A stretch of 64,000 bases of DNA, taken from the IMG/VR virus record IMGVR_UViG_3300005095_000072, positions 1 through 64,000 of that record. One strand, written 5' to 3'. Positions 42,383 to 51,088 of this stretch are shown piece by piece. The translations under genes were made by a program, and so were the position numbers. Within the stretch, counting starts at the first letter, position 1; every line of letters begins with the position of its first letter. The notes beneath the pieces were generated by a model that saw nothing but the letters and a program-made list of their open reading frames with translations, was not told where the DNA came from and made no database searches. The stretch is from a virus.

Positions 42383-42814
42383 ATGAAGCAAGTTATAGAC
42401 GATAGTGGAGTTATTGATAGTAGTGTAAAAAGATTATATGATTTGATAAAAGATATAGCAGTTATCATTATTCCTCTTTATAGAAAACCTATAACATTAT
42501 ACTTTAAAAATAGTAAAATATCTTACAATGAAATTGATAATCCTTTAGACGAAGAAGATGAGTATCTGACTATTCATTTAGAATTATCTGAACCTATTTC
42601 TTTATCTAGTATAGTTAGTTATGGAGAGTCAATAACTAAAGATAATTATTTGAGTAATCCTCAATATTTTGTTTTTAAACAGTTATTAGAAACTGAAATT
42701 GAAAACAGATTTAGAAAGTATATGAATTGCACTGTAGAAATTGAAGATATAAATGATGGGTTAAGCAATGATGAATTGATATATGAAATCAATGTAAAGG
42801 TTTATAATGGGTAA
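42383..42814 (+). CDS. Hypothetical protein
   Basis: 143 residues, acidic, alpha/beta; AAGAGGAAAG site. It overlaps the SbcC N-terminal gene by eight bases, so it may be an accessory of that complex. No motif recognised. Confidence 0.4.
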   Translation: MKQVIDDSGVIDSSVKRLYDLIKDIAVIIIPLYRKPITLYFKNSKISYNEIDNPLDEEDEYLTIHLELSEPISLSSIVSYGESITKDNYLSNPQYFVFKQLLETEIENRFRKYMNCTVEIEDINDGLSNDELIYEINVKVYNG

Positions 42815-44021
42815 AGGAAAAAACATATATACATTAAAATTACATAACTTTCAAAGAATAAAAGAACAAGAGCTTAAATTCTTTGGATTTACAGTAATTG
42901 AAGGAGCATCAGACTTAGGTAAATCTTCTATAAGAAGAGCTATTAGCTTAGTAACTCAAAATCAATGGAATAAATCTTTTGTTAGAGACGGAGAGAAGAG
43001 CTGTATTGTTAATTTTAGTTCTAATGATTTTAAGATAGAGTGTAATAGAGGGGGTAAACTAAACAAGTTCAAGTTAGTTAAAGATGGTAAAACATACATC
43101 TATGAAAAAACAGGAAAAGATGTACCAGAGAAAATAAAAGAAGTAGGCTTCGATTATCTGCATTTAAAAAATGAAAAGCTGAACTTAAATATAGTAGGGC
43201 AGTTCGACCCTCTCTTTATGGTAGGCTTTAATACAACTATGAATACAAATATTTTAAATAGTATCTTTGATATTGATTATATTGAAAAAGCAGGGGAGTT
43301 ATTAGTCAAGGACTTTAATTCTCAAAAAAGAGAACTGAAAAGAGAATTACAGGCTTTAGAGAAAAAAGAAAAAGAGCTACAATACAACAAAGAGCTTTTA
43401 GAAAAATATACCAACTTAGAAAAAGCTTTATCTGTAGTAGATAGAATATCTTTATATAAAGATTATTTCAATAAAGAGAAAGAGGTCAGTATTTTAGATT
43501 TAAGGCTTAAAAAGCTTCAAGGTATATCAAAGTATAGAGAAGTTATTAAAAAGCTAAATAAGCTTAGTTCTGTGGCTCAAAAAAGGGTTAAATATATAAA
43601 AGATTTAAAGATAATCCAAAAGAGGATAAATTTATATAACAATATTGTTATAATTGATGATATAAACCATTTAAAAGAAATCCACTTAGAAAGAGAAGAG
43701 TTAGAAAAAGAGCTTAAAAATTTATTTAAGAAAAATGAACTATTAAAATATATTAGCATTGTTAAGTCTATTAACCACTATAACCATATATTTTTAGAGT
43801 ATAGTATTAAGTCAATGAAAGTAGAACTTATAAAGAAAGTAGAAAGTTATTATAAGATAGATAAGTACTTAAGTATATATGAAAAGTATCAAAAAGTGCA
43901 AAAAGATATTAAGCTTATTGTTAAGAGATATAAAGAAGTTAAAAAGAAATTAGATAATATGACTTGTCCAACTTGTGGTAGTGTATTATCTAAAGTTCAT
44001 AATCATAAAGGAAAGAGATGA
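42807..44021 (+). CDS. SbcC/Rad50-like ATPase, N-terminal half ending in zinc hook
   Basis: 404 residues. The N-terminal lobe carries Walker A G-A-S-D-L-G-K-S (33-40) after L-H-N-F-Q-R-I, typical of SMC/SbcC proteins. From about 165 to 380 it is coiled coil. C387-P-T-C390, the zinc-hook motif, lies 14 residues from the end. There is no returning coiled coil, signature or Walker B; those lie in the separate protein at 49650. With the SbcD-like nuclease at 44482 it should form a Mre11-Rad50-type (T4 gp46/47) end-processing complex. Confidence 0.75.
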   Translation: MGKGKNIYTLKLHNFQRIKEQELKFFGFTVIEGASDLGKSSIRRAISLVTQNQWNKSFVRDGEKSCIVNFSSNDFKIECNRGGKLNKFKLVKDGKTYIYEKTGKDVPEKIKEVGFDYLHLKNEKLNLNIVGQFDPLFMVGFNTTMNTNILNSIFDIDYIEKAGELLVKDFNSQKRELKRELQALEKKEKELQYNKELLEKYTNLEKALSVVDRISLYKDYFNKEKEVSILDLRLKKLQGISKYREVIKKLNKLSSVAQKRVKYIKDLKIIQKRINLYNNIVIIDDINHLKEIHLEREELEKELKNLFKKNELLKYISIVKSINHYNHIFLEYSIKSMKVELIKKVESYYKIDKYLSIYEKYQKVQKDIKLIVKRYKEVKKKLDNMTCPTCGSVLSKVHNHKGKR

Positions 44022-44473
44022 AAATTAAAGCAAGTGTATATAATAAACAACCTATTTTAATGATAGAGGAAATAAAAGATAACAACAAATATATAAATAT
44101 GGATTCTGTAGCTCCTGATGTAGTTCAAACAATAACTAGAGAGTATGTAGAGGCAGAACTTAGAATAGTCGCAGACGAAGCCCAATCATTGTCTATGTTT
44201 AAGGATGAGGCTGTTAAGAAATTAACAAAACAGTATGTAGAGAATCACATGGTTGTAGAAAGGCATTACACAGAAATACCTTACACACATTCATATATAG
44301 CTAGATTAAAAGTTGCAGAAGATAAAGATATACAAGAACTAAGAGTGTGTAAAGAAAAGGTTATAAATTTAGAAACTGCTGTTGAGTTACAAAAACAGAT
44401 GATAGACTCAAAAGATAAGATAATAGAAGAGCTAAAAAATAGAACTATATGGGATTATATATCTATATGGTGA
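44018..44473 (+). CDS. Hypothetical helical protein
   Basis: 151 residues, mostly helical with a coiled coil near 105-140, overlapping the SbcC half by four bases and preceding the SbcD-like gene by eight. It could be a structural partner of that complex, but no family is recognised. Confidence 0.4.
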   Translation: MKIKASVYNKQPILMIEEIKDNNKYINMDSVAPDVVQTITREYVEAELRIVADEAQSLSMFKDEAVKKLTKQYVENHMVVERHYTEIPYTHSYIARLKVAEDKDIQELRVCKEKVINLETAVELQKQMIDSKDKIIEELKNRTIWDYISIW

Positions 44474-44481
44474 GGTAATCT

Positions 44482-45543
44482 ATGGAGAAGTTAGTAGATA
44501 GTTTCTTTGTCATAAAAGACCCTCATAACAGATTTGGTTTTAATGTTCCTATATCAAGGCAAGATACCTATTTTGATGAGATTAAAGATAAATATAAACA
44601 TTTAAAAGAGCTTGGAAAAAAGTATAATGTTAAAAAGCTTTATATAGCAGGGGATATAAATGACATAAAGACTTTACATCTATGGTTATTTAAACATACT
44701 AAATTGAACTCAAAAGTATTAGAAGATTTAAAAGAGCAGTTTAATATTTTTACGATAGCAGGTAATCACGATTTACCTTATTCATCTAAAGAGTATAAAC
44801 AGGAAAGTGTCTATCAGCACTATGTAGATAACAATTTAATCAACGATATTGATAATAGATATATAGTTCATAAAAGTTATATAATTGTAGGACTAGACTT
44901 TGAATCAAAGATAAAGAACTTAGAAGATAGACTTAAAAAAGTAAATGCTAAATTTAAGAGATTGAAGAGTAAATACCCTCAAAAAAAGATGATTGTAATG
45001 TTTCATGAACATATAACACCTAATCCTGATAATGAACCTGAGTTAAAGTATTCAACTTATTTTAGTTATGATTATTTAGCTAAGAAGTATAAATATATAG
45101 ATATGTTTATAGCAGGTCATTACCATAAAGGCTACCCAACTACAACATATAAAAGAAAGATATTTGTAAATCCTTTTAATTTTGCAAGGTTAGCTAGAAG
45201 TAACTACACTTTAGATGGCTCACATAAACCAACTGTAACAATGGTTAGATTTTATAAAAACAAAGATAAAATTATTGTTAAGTATAAAGATATAGTATTG
45301 AGGCATAAACCTTTTGAGGAAGCTATCAAGATAGATAAAATATTAGAAGAAGCTAAGGCTGAACTTTCTATAGATGAGTTTGTAAGCAATATAAACTCTT
45401 TAGATGATATTAAGTCAATGCTTAGTGATGATAATCTTTCAATGTATGATATTGATAAGCTTGATGAAGCTAACCTAAGTGATGAAGTTAAGGAAAAAAT
45501 AAAGTATTACATATCTTCTGCTAAAGAAAGTCAAAGAGGGTAA
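44482..45543 (+). CDS. SbcD/Mre11-like metallophosphoesterase nuclease
   Basis: 353 residues. Calcineurin-like motifs in order: K-D-P-H near 12, A-G-D-I-N-D near 55, A-G-N-H-D-L near 95, M-F-H-E-H near 175 and A-G-H-Y-H-K-G near 215. Fold and length match SbcD/Mre11/T4 gp47 exo-endonucleases that act with SbcC. The C-terminal third is acidic and helical. Positioned between the two SbcC halves. Confidence 0.8.
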   Translation: MEKLVDSFFVIKDPHNRFGFNVPISRQDTYFDEIKDKYKHLKELGKKYNVKKLYIAGDINDIKTLHLWLFKHTKLNSKVLEDLKEQFNIFTIAGNHDLPYSSKEYKQESVYQHYVDNNLINDIDNRYIVHKSYIIVGLDFESKIKNLEDRLKKVNAKFKRLKSKYPQKKMIVMFHEHITPNPDNEPELKYSTYFSYDYLAKKYKYIDMFIAGHYHKGYPTTTYKRKIFVNPFNFARLARSNYTLDGSHKPTVTMVRFYKNKDKIIVKYKDIVLRHKPFEEAIKIDKILEEAKAELSIDEFVSNINSLDDIKSMLSDDNLSMYDIDKLDEANLSDEVKEKIKYYISSAKESQRG

Positions 45544-45547
45544 AAAG

Positions 45548-46498
45548 ATGAGTGAAAATTCTAATAGACGAGTAATTAGTAGGAAATACCAAAGACCAAT
45601 ATATGTATCTTATAGTATGTATAAATGTTATAAGAGCTGTAAAGAATGGTTTAGGCAGAAGTATATACTTAAAAAACAAGTAACATCTGACAATGAAGAT
45701 TATAATGGTTATCATAGTGCAGTAGGTAAAGCTATTCAAGCAGTTTTTGAAAATGTTATAAATAAAGGTATCAACTATAAAGATTTAGATATTTTATTTC
45801 AAAAAATAGACAAAGATATAATCAATATTTCAAATATCTTATATAGCGATATTGATAAGATAAACTCAATGGATAGAGTTGTTAGTATTGATGGAAACAC
45901 TATTATAAAAGAGTTCGAGCCAACTCATATAAAATCTCTAAGTGGTGGAACTTTAAAAAGTGCTAGGATTGATTTTATAAGAGAGGTGATATCTGTTTAT
46001 AAAAACCCTTTAAAAACTTTGTTAAGTACTTATGATGTTAAACATATATCAAGTGAAGTGAAATTAAGTTACCTAAATAAAGAGTTGAACTTAAATATGA
46101 ATGGAATATTAGACTTTCTAATTTATGATAAAGCTTCAGATAGTTATATTATATTTGATGGGAAAAGAACTTATAATCCTGATTATATAGATAAAGAACA
46201 GCTAATATTTTATAAAATACTTGTAGAGAAGAACTATAAAAAGAAAGTTAAAAAACTAGGCTTTATAGATTTTACAACAGGTGAAACACATCTTATTAAA
46301 GTAACTGAAAAAGATGTTAAAGAGTATCTAAAAGATTTATCTAAGTTTGCTAATGATTATAGTAATATAGAGAAAGAACAAAAATGTAAAATAGGCTACC
46401 ACTGTAATTGGTGTCCTATAAATAATGATTGTTTAGTTTATAGCAAAAAGACTGTATATGATGGTAAGAAATTAAAATATCAAAAGATTAAAGGGTAA
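45548..46498 (+). CDS. Cas4/RecB-like PD-(D/E)XK exonuclease with Fe-S cysteines
   Basis: 316 residues. The core shows G-I-L-D-F-L-I-Y-D...Y-I-I-F-D-G-K-R (motifs II and III of PD-(D/E)XK nucleases, about 185-210). C280, C286, C289 and C295 with C27 or C31 near the N-terminus resemble the 4Fe-4S staple of Cas4/AddB-type nucleases. No CRISPR is present, so a recombination role beside RecA and SbcCD is more likely. Confidence 0.7.
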   Translation: MSENSNRRVISRKYQRPIYVSYSMYKCYKSCKEWFRQKYILKKQVTSDNEDYNGYHSAVGKAIQAVFENVINKGINYKDLDILFQKIDKDIINISNILYSDIDKINSMDRVVSIDGNTIIKEFEPTHIKSLSGGTLKSARIDFIREVISVYKNPLKTLLSTYDVKHISSEVKLSYLNKELNLNMNGILDFLIYDKASDSYIIFDGKRTYNPDYIDKEQLIFYKILVEKNYKKKVKKLGFIDFTTGETHLIKVTEKDVKEYLKDLSKFANDYSNIEKEQKCKIGYHCNWCPINNDCLVYSKKTVYDGKKLKYQKIKG

Positions 46499-46501
46499 AA
46501 G

Positions 46502-46633
46502 ATGGCATGGATACCTTTTCTAAATGACGAAGAGAACGAGAGCTTTAGGGATCTATTTGAAGAAATAGATATAAGTGATTCTGAACAAGAATATTACCCT
46601 TGTGAAGATGATGCAGAGGAAGACAATGACTAA
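46502..46633 (+). CDS. Small acidic protein
   Basis: 43 residues from ATG 46502 (AAAGGG upstream, three bases after the nuclease stop). About one third of residues are Asp or Glu, with W-I-P-F near the start. It overlaps the next gene by eight bases. The ribosome site, tight packing and biased composition make it a plausible real gene, perhaps a DNA-mimic-like or regulatory peptide. Confidence 0.4.
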   Translation: MAWIPFLNDEENESFRDLFEEIDISDSEQEYYPCEDDAEEDND

Positions 46634-47051
46634 GCTAAGTAGAATAGATTTAGTAGCTTTGTGTAGCAATTATTGTGATTTATATGAGAAAGAATCAACT
46701 AGCAAACAATTAGAGTTTTATAAAACAAAATTAGGAGTTAAGGTTAATAGAAAATCTAGCAACACTTTTGTTAGGATTTATAATTCATTTGCTAGAGAAG
46801 AGTATAAGATAGGTGATAAAGATGATATGAGTGTCAATAAACTACTATATTTTGTTTTTAGGGCAATACCTTATAAAGTTCCTTTAGGTGATATGAATAA
46901 ATATCTTTTAGACACTAAGTTAGATGTAGATGTTAATCAAATATCTAAGAAAGAGAAAAAAGAACTGGTAGAGAAAACTGTTAATGACAAGTTAAATAAA
47001 TATTGGAAAGAAAAAGGATACATAGATGGGAAAAGTGAAGAAGATAAATGA
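46626..47051 (+). CDS. Hypothetical protein
   Basis: 141 residues from ATG 46626 (AGAGGAAGA upstream; a longer in-frame start would bury the small acidic gene). Helical, basic, with two cysteines near 12-16. Overlaps both neighbours. No family recognised. Confidence 0.4.
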   Translation: MTKLSRIDLVALCSNYCDLYEKESTSKQLEFYKTKLGVKVNRKSSNTFVRIYNSFAREEYKIGDKDDMSVNKLLYFVFRAIPYKVPLGDMNKYLLDTKLDVDVNQISKKEKKELVEKTVNDKLNKYWKEKGYIDGKSEEDK

Positions 47052-47313
47052 AGATGAAATACTTGAAAAGTTTGAAGAACTTAAGTTAGATGAAAAGAAT
47101 TTATCTAAGCAGAAAACTAAGTTAGAGTTAGAGCTTGATAGGTTAGAGGAAGAACTGAATGAGCTTGAAGAGGATTTATCCAAAGATTTAGGTAAAGATA
47201 TATCTATTAACTCAGAAGAAGACTTAGAGGATTTAGAGTTAATTAAGAAAGATTATCTAAAAAAAGCTAACGAGCTTATAGAAGAAATAGAGGAGCTTGA
47301 AAAAGATGGCTAA
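47026..47313 (+). CDS. Coiled-coil hypothetical protein
   Basis: 95 residues, almost entirely Leu/Glu/Lys/Asp heptads: one long acidic coiled coil. Overlaps the neighbours by 26 and 8 bases. Could be a scaffold or a coiled-coil partner for the split SbcC; no evidence beyond composition and place. Confidence 0.4.
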   Translation: MGKVKKINEDEILEKFEELKLDEKNLSKQKTKLELELDRLEEELNELEEDLSKDLGKDISINSEEDLEDLELIKKDYLKKANELIEEIEELEKDG

Positions 47314-47494
47314 ATATCTTAAGCAAAATGGAGATAGAGTTAAATTTAACAACTGCTATGTCAAGATTGACAATAAAGGTAGATTGTATATAGAGGAGGG
47401 TAGTGTAAAGAGGTATGTAGTTAAATGCAACGGCAATATTGATTATGCTACAAAAGATAAAATAAAAGAAGTTACTAAAACAAATAGAACTTAA
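47306..47494 (+). CDS. Hypothetical small basic protein
   Basis: 62 residues from ATG 47306 (AGGAG ten bases upstream). Small beta-rich fold with two cysteines and many Lys. Overlaps the coiled-coil gene by eight bases. No family recognised. Confidence 0.4.
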   Translation: MAKYLKQNGDRVKFNNCYVKIDNKGRLYIEEGSVKRYVVKCNGNIDYATKDKIKEVTKTNRT

Positions 47495-47520
47495 TTTTAA
47501 AAGTTATAAAAGGATAAAAG

Positions 47521-48285
47521 ATGGGATTACAGATATTTAGTATAGATATAGAAACAACTGGTTTATCTCCTGATAACTCAGATTTATTGGAAATAGGGTT
47601 AGCTTATTATGATTTTGAAAAGATGAAAGGAAAGACTTATCAAGAGATGTTAAGTGAAGTTCCTAAAAGAAAAATCATAACTAAGTTAAAGAAGTATAAT
47701 CAACTTCAAGGAAATATAGTTGCTTTTGAAATGCACTTAACAAGTGGGCTTTTACAGAACTATAAAAATTTAGATAAGGTTGAAGATATTGAACTTGAAG
47801 AAGATGTAGTTGTAGCTCACAGCTCTTTTGATGTTATAATACAGATATATAAATTTATGCTTGATGTAGGATATATTACAGATAAAGAGTTAAAAGAAAA
47901 AGGATTAGAGTTTTTAACAGCAAACTACTATAATCTAGACGATGTTGTTTCTATAGTTAAAGATTATAATTTCAGAAAAACAATAACGGTAGCAGGTAAA
48001 AATGTAGCAAGTTTTGATATACCTTATTTACAAAACTTGCTACTTGAATGGAATAAGTATATGAGAGTTCGTCATAGAGTATTTGATCCTACAGTATTTT
48101 TCTATGATAAGAGCTTAGATAGACTTCCTGATTTAAAACAATGTATGGATATCGCTAAAAATACAGATGAGAGTTTTCCTAGTGGAGAAGTTGCTCATGA
48201 TTCTTTAAGTGATTGTTTAGATGTGTTAAAATTGATACACTATGTAAATAATAGATATGATATATCTAAAACTTTAATAAATTAA
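47521..48285 (+). CDS. DnaQ-like 3'-5' exonuclease
   Basis: 254 residues. Exo I S-I-D-I-E-T-T-G (4-11), Exo II V-A-S-F-D-I-P-Y near 162-169, and Exo III H-D-S-L-S-D near 226-231: a DEDDh nuclease of the polymerase III epsilon/RNase T type. It precedes the sliding clamp by 13 bases, so it may proofread or process ends with the polymerase, adding to the exonuclease already in the 24945 protein. Confidence 0.8.
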   Translation: MGLQIFSIDIETTGLSPDNSDLLEIGLAYYDFEKMKGKTYQEMLSEVPKRKIITKLKKYNQLQGNIVAFEMHLTSGLLQNYKNLDKVEDIELEEDVVVAHSSFDVIIQIYKFMLDVGYITDKELKEKGLEFLTANYYNLDDVVSIVKDYNFRKTITVAGKNVASFDIPYLQNLLLEWNKYMRVRHRVFDPTVFFYDKSLDRLPDLKQCMDIAKNTDESFPSGEVAHDSLSDCLDVLKLIHYVNNRYDISKTLIN

Positions 48286-48298
48286 AAGGAGATAATAA

Positions 48299-49477
48299 AT
48301 GTCAGAAGAGAAAAAGAGAAGAAGACCTAAAGCTATGAGAAGCAAAAAGGCAAAAGATATTAAAAATGATATAAACACTGAAGTAGAGGATAATTACACT
48401 GTAGCTACTTCAAGTATCGGAGATAGTGCTAAGTTTTCTTTAACAAAAGACCAAATAGCTAGAATTGTAAAAGCTATGAAACCTGTTGTAAGAGAAGATA
48501 AGTTCAAAGTTGAGGTGAATCCTGCAGGTAGTAATATAATTGTATCTGTTGATGAACAAGGATTTCAAATAGGTGTTAATCTTGGAGTGCAAACTATAAA
48601 AACTAACGAAAAGTTTGTATTTTACATAGATAAATCTATTTTGCAAAGGCTTTCTGGTATAGTAGCAGATGAAATAAAATTCGATATAACTTCTGAGAAT
48701 ATGAAGTTAGATATAGCAGGAACTGCTCTTAATTTAGGTTTAACTATTGAAGAGTTTGATGTAGATTTAAACTATAAAAGTGATATATCTGAGGTTAAAC
48801 CCAATGACTGGTTAAGTGAAATGTTAAACCGTATATCTGTTAGTAAAATAGCAGATGGTAGCCCTCTCGCACCTGTTATAGCTTTAGGAAAAGACATAAG
48901 ATATGGCTCATTAAAAAACTTGTCTCTGTATAAAAAAGGCTTTAGCAAAATAAATGTTAATGTATTACCTGAGTTTGTGAATTTTATGAAAAATGCTACA
49001 ACTTTAGGAGATAACATAGAGTTTATACAAGACAATGAAAACAAGCAATTTATAGTGAAAGTAGATAATGTTATCTATAAGACTTCTATGCTTGATATTC
49101 AATTTCCTGCTGATGTTGCTAAAATGCTAGAAGAGTTAGAAAGTGAAAGCACAGCCGAGTTTAGTAGAACTAACTTATTGCTATCTTTAGAGAGATTATC
49201 TATTCCTCTTATAGGGGCAAAAACACCTGAAATAAATATTGCTTTTCAAGAGGACAAACAAAATGCTTGGGTAGTGGTTTATAGTGTAGGTAATCAAGCG
49301 AGTAATGATATATGGGAAGCGTCTTTTGTAGAAGGAACTTCAAGTGCTATTGTAAATATATACAACTTAATGGGAGCTTTAGGGGTGGTAGATGAGAATG
49401 TTACAATAATCAACTATCAAAACTTCTTAGTGGTAAGAGATACAGTACAAGATATTTTATTAGCTAAATATCTATAA
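48299..49477 (+). CDS. DNA polymerase sliding clamp (DnaN-like)
   Basis: 392 residues. After a basic 45-residue extension the sequence shows three similar alpha/beta domains: F-S-L-T-K-D-Q-I-A-R-I-V-K near 55, the second from about 155, and the third F-S-R-T-N-L-L-L-S-L-E-R-L near 284. It closes with N-I-Y-N-L-M-G-A-L...V-R-D, the bacterial beta-clamp pattern. It would tether the polymerase to DNA. Homology is weak, so assignment is by pattern and context (next to the DnaQ-like gene). Followed by a strong terminator. Confidence 0.6.
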   Translation: MSEEKKRRRPKAMRSKKAKDIKNDINTEVEDNYTVATSSIGDSAKFSLTKDQIARIVKAMKPVVREDKFKVEVNPAGSNIIVSVDEQGFQIGVNLGVQTIKTNEKFVFYIDKSILQRLSGIVADEIKFDITSENMKLDIAGTALNLGLTIEEFDVDLNYKSDISEVKPNDWLSEMLNRISVSKIADGSPLAPVIALGKDIRYGSLKNLSLYKKGFSKINVNVLPEFVNFMKNATTLGDNIEFIQDNENKQFIVKVDNVIYKTSMLDIQFPADVAKMLEELESESTAEFSRTNLLLSLERLSIPLIGAKTPEINIAFQEDKQNAWVVVYSVGNQASNDIWEASFVEGTSSAIVNIYNLMGALGVVDENVTIINYQNFLVVRDTVQDILLAKYL

Positions 49478-49485
49478 GTAAGTTG

Positions 49486-49555
49486 TGAGTGTTTTGTATG
49501 TCATTGTTAAGTGGAGAAATGCAATGACACAAACACTCATCTTTTTCCTTTTCCT
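49486..49555 (+). terminator. Rho-independent terminator after clamp gene
   Basis: TGAGTGTTT and TGTCATTG (49486-49506) pair with 49522-49539 in a stem of about 18 bp with small bulges, followed directly by TCTTTTTCCTTTTCC. Confidence 0.75.
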
Positions 49556-49564
49556 CTAAGAAGT

Positions 49565-49624
49565 CAGCATGGTAGCTTAGATAAAAAGCAAACTTTACCC
49601 ATCGCAACTCTTGCTACCGTGCTG
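49565..49624 (+). promoter_or_regulatory. Stem-loop in leader of SbcC C-terminal gene
   Basis: CAGCATGGTAGC (49565-49576) pairs with 49613-49624 over 12 bp with one G-U, closing a 36-base A-rich loop. It lacks a U-run and ends 25 bases before the start at 49650. Possibly a small RNA or a leader element. Confidence 0.5.
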
Positions 49625-49649
49625 TTGGATTTATAAATTTTAAGGATAA

Positions 49650-50345
49650 ATGAGTATGACTGGTATAACTTTAGAACAAGTAAAAGAAAGAAAAAACTAC
49701 TTAAAAGCTGTTACAGATGTCTTGGAAAAAGATTGTACTATTTTAAAATCTGATATAGATAATTTAACTAAAGATATATTGATATTAGAGAAGGCTAATG
49801 AGTTCATAACCTTATCCATTGAGAATAAAGTGTCTTTAGTTAAAGATAGAGTAGAAGAGCTTGTAAATTCAGGCTTAAATGCTATATTTAGAAAAGATAT
49901 ACAGTTTCAAATAAAAGCTAGTGTTAAATATTCTAAAACAGTTTTTGATTTAGTTATAAAGAAAAAAGAAGTAGAAGGGCTTACAGAAGCTCATGGAGGT
50001 GGGGTACTTTCATTAGTAGCTTTTATTTTAAGAGTAGTTGTAGTTATGTTATCTAGCAGACGGAGGTTTATAGTCTTTGATGAGAGCTTAAGTCAAGTAT
50101 CTGCTAAGTATCAACCTTTATTATCTGAGTTCATAAGTAAGCTATGTAAAGAACTAGATTTTACATTTGTTTTAATAAGTCATCAACCTTTATTATCTCA
50201 ATATGCAGATATTGTTTATGAAGCACAAGATAAAGGAAAAGAGACTATATTTATTCAAAAAGGATTAAAAGATGGAAATTGTAGTAACAAAAAACAACAA
50301 AGAGTACGAAGTAGAAAAGCTAAACTTAGTTCTAGGAGAAAATGA
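49650..50345 (+). CDS. SbcC/Rad50-like ATPase, C-terminal half
   Basis: 231 residues. A short coiled coil (10-75) is followed by the ABC signature region H-G-G-G-V-L-S (115-121), Walker B F-I-V-F-D-E (140-145), D-loop S-L-S-Q-V and switch L-I-S-H-Q. There is no Walker A; that lies in the separate protein at 42807. Together the two would form one complete head. Its coiled coil is far shorter than the partner's. The last 24 residues overlap the next gene by 74 bases and are basic. Confidence 0.7.
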   Translation: MSMTGITLEQVKERKNYLKAVTDVLEKDCTILKSDIDNLTKDILILEKANEFITLSIENKVSLVKDRVEELVNSGLNAIFRKDIQFQIKASVKYSKTVFDLVIKKKEVEGLTEAHGGGVLSLVAFILRVVVVMLSSRRRFIVFDESLSQVSAKYQPLLSEFISKLCKELDFTFVLISHQPLLSQYADIVYEAQDKGKETIFIQKGLKDGNCSNKKQQRVRSRKAKLSSRRK

Positions 50346-50481
50346 TAAGCCTGAAAAGCTAGAAGTTACCTATCTATATGAAGATAGTGAAGGCAGTTTA
50401 AGATATGGAACTGTAGAACTTGATTTAGAGGATAAGGGTAATCAATCAACTGTGTATAATGGGTATATGAATCTAAAATAA
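50272..50481 (+). CDS. Hypothetical small protein
   Basis: 69 residues, acidic, beta-rich. It starts inside the SbcC half (74-base overlap, AAAAGGA site eight bases before the ATG), a long overlap for this genome. No family recognised. Confidence 0.4.
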   Translation: MEIVVTKNNKEYEVEKLNLVLGENDKPEKLEVTYLYEDSEGSLRYGTVELDLEDKGNQSTVYNGYMNLK

Positions 50482-50509
50482 AAAGATAATCCAAAGGAGA
50501 TATTGAATA

Positions 50510-51088
50510 ATGAATGATACATACAGAGACACAAAAATAGAAAAAGTATTGAAGTTAAAATCATTAAGAGATGAAGATAAGGATTTTTATGTTAAAGCTC
50601 TAAATAGTGATATAGTTTTATATAGCATAGATGATAAAGCTAGTATTCTCACAAATGAGTTAAGTTGCACTAAGTTCGACTATGATAGTTTAGATATTTA
50701 TTCTACAGATGGAACTATGTTAGATAGCTCTTTTATAAAAGAAGACAGTAAAACTGTTATAGCAAACACTTTAAGTGCTTTGGATTTAGTTTCTAAGAGT
50801 GCTAAGGATGATATAGAATTTATAAAAAATGTATCTATTTATTTAGATAATAACAATATTAGATTTATTGTAGAGTTAAATGATAAACTAGATACTGATG
50901 ATATTTCTAAGTTCGTAGGTAAAGAGTTCAGCAATCTTAATTTTGTTAAAAAGATTTATATAATGAACTCAGGACAGTATAATAAAAAAGTAAGTATGTA
51001 TTACTTGAACACAGGGTTTAAACATAGAGATAGCAATGGAAAAAGAAACATTCAAAAAAACACCAAAAAGAACTTTAAAACTAAATAA
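50510..51088 (+). CDS. Hypothetical protein
   Basis: 192 residues, acidic until the last 25, which are Lys/Asn-rich. AAAGGAGAT site. Overlaps the Toprim primase gene by 53 bases. It may be an accessory or divergent N-terminal part of primase, but no motif is recognised. Confidence 0.4.
   Translation: MNDTYRDTKIEKVLKLKSLRDEDKDFYVKALNSDIVLYSIDDKASILTNELSCTKFDYDSLDIYSTDGTMLDSSFIKEDSKTVIANTLSALDLVSKSAKDDIEFIKNVSIYLDNNNIRFIVELNDKLDTDDISKFVGKEFSNLNFVKKIYIMNSGQYNKKVSMYYLNTGFKHRDSNGKRNIQKNTKKNFKTK

Noticed and set aside
45548-46498. Cas4-like nuclease as part of a CRISPR system
   Set aside because: No repeat-spacer array and no other cas gene in the window; neighbours are recombination genes.
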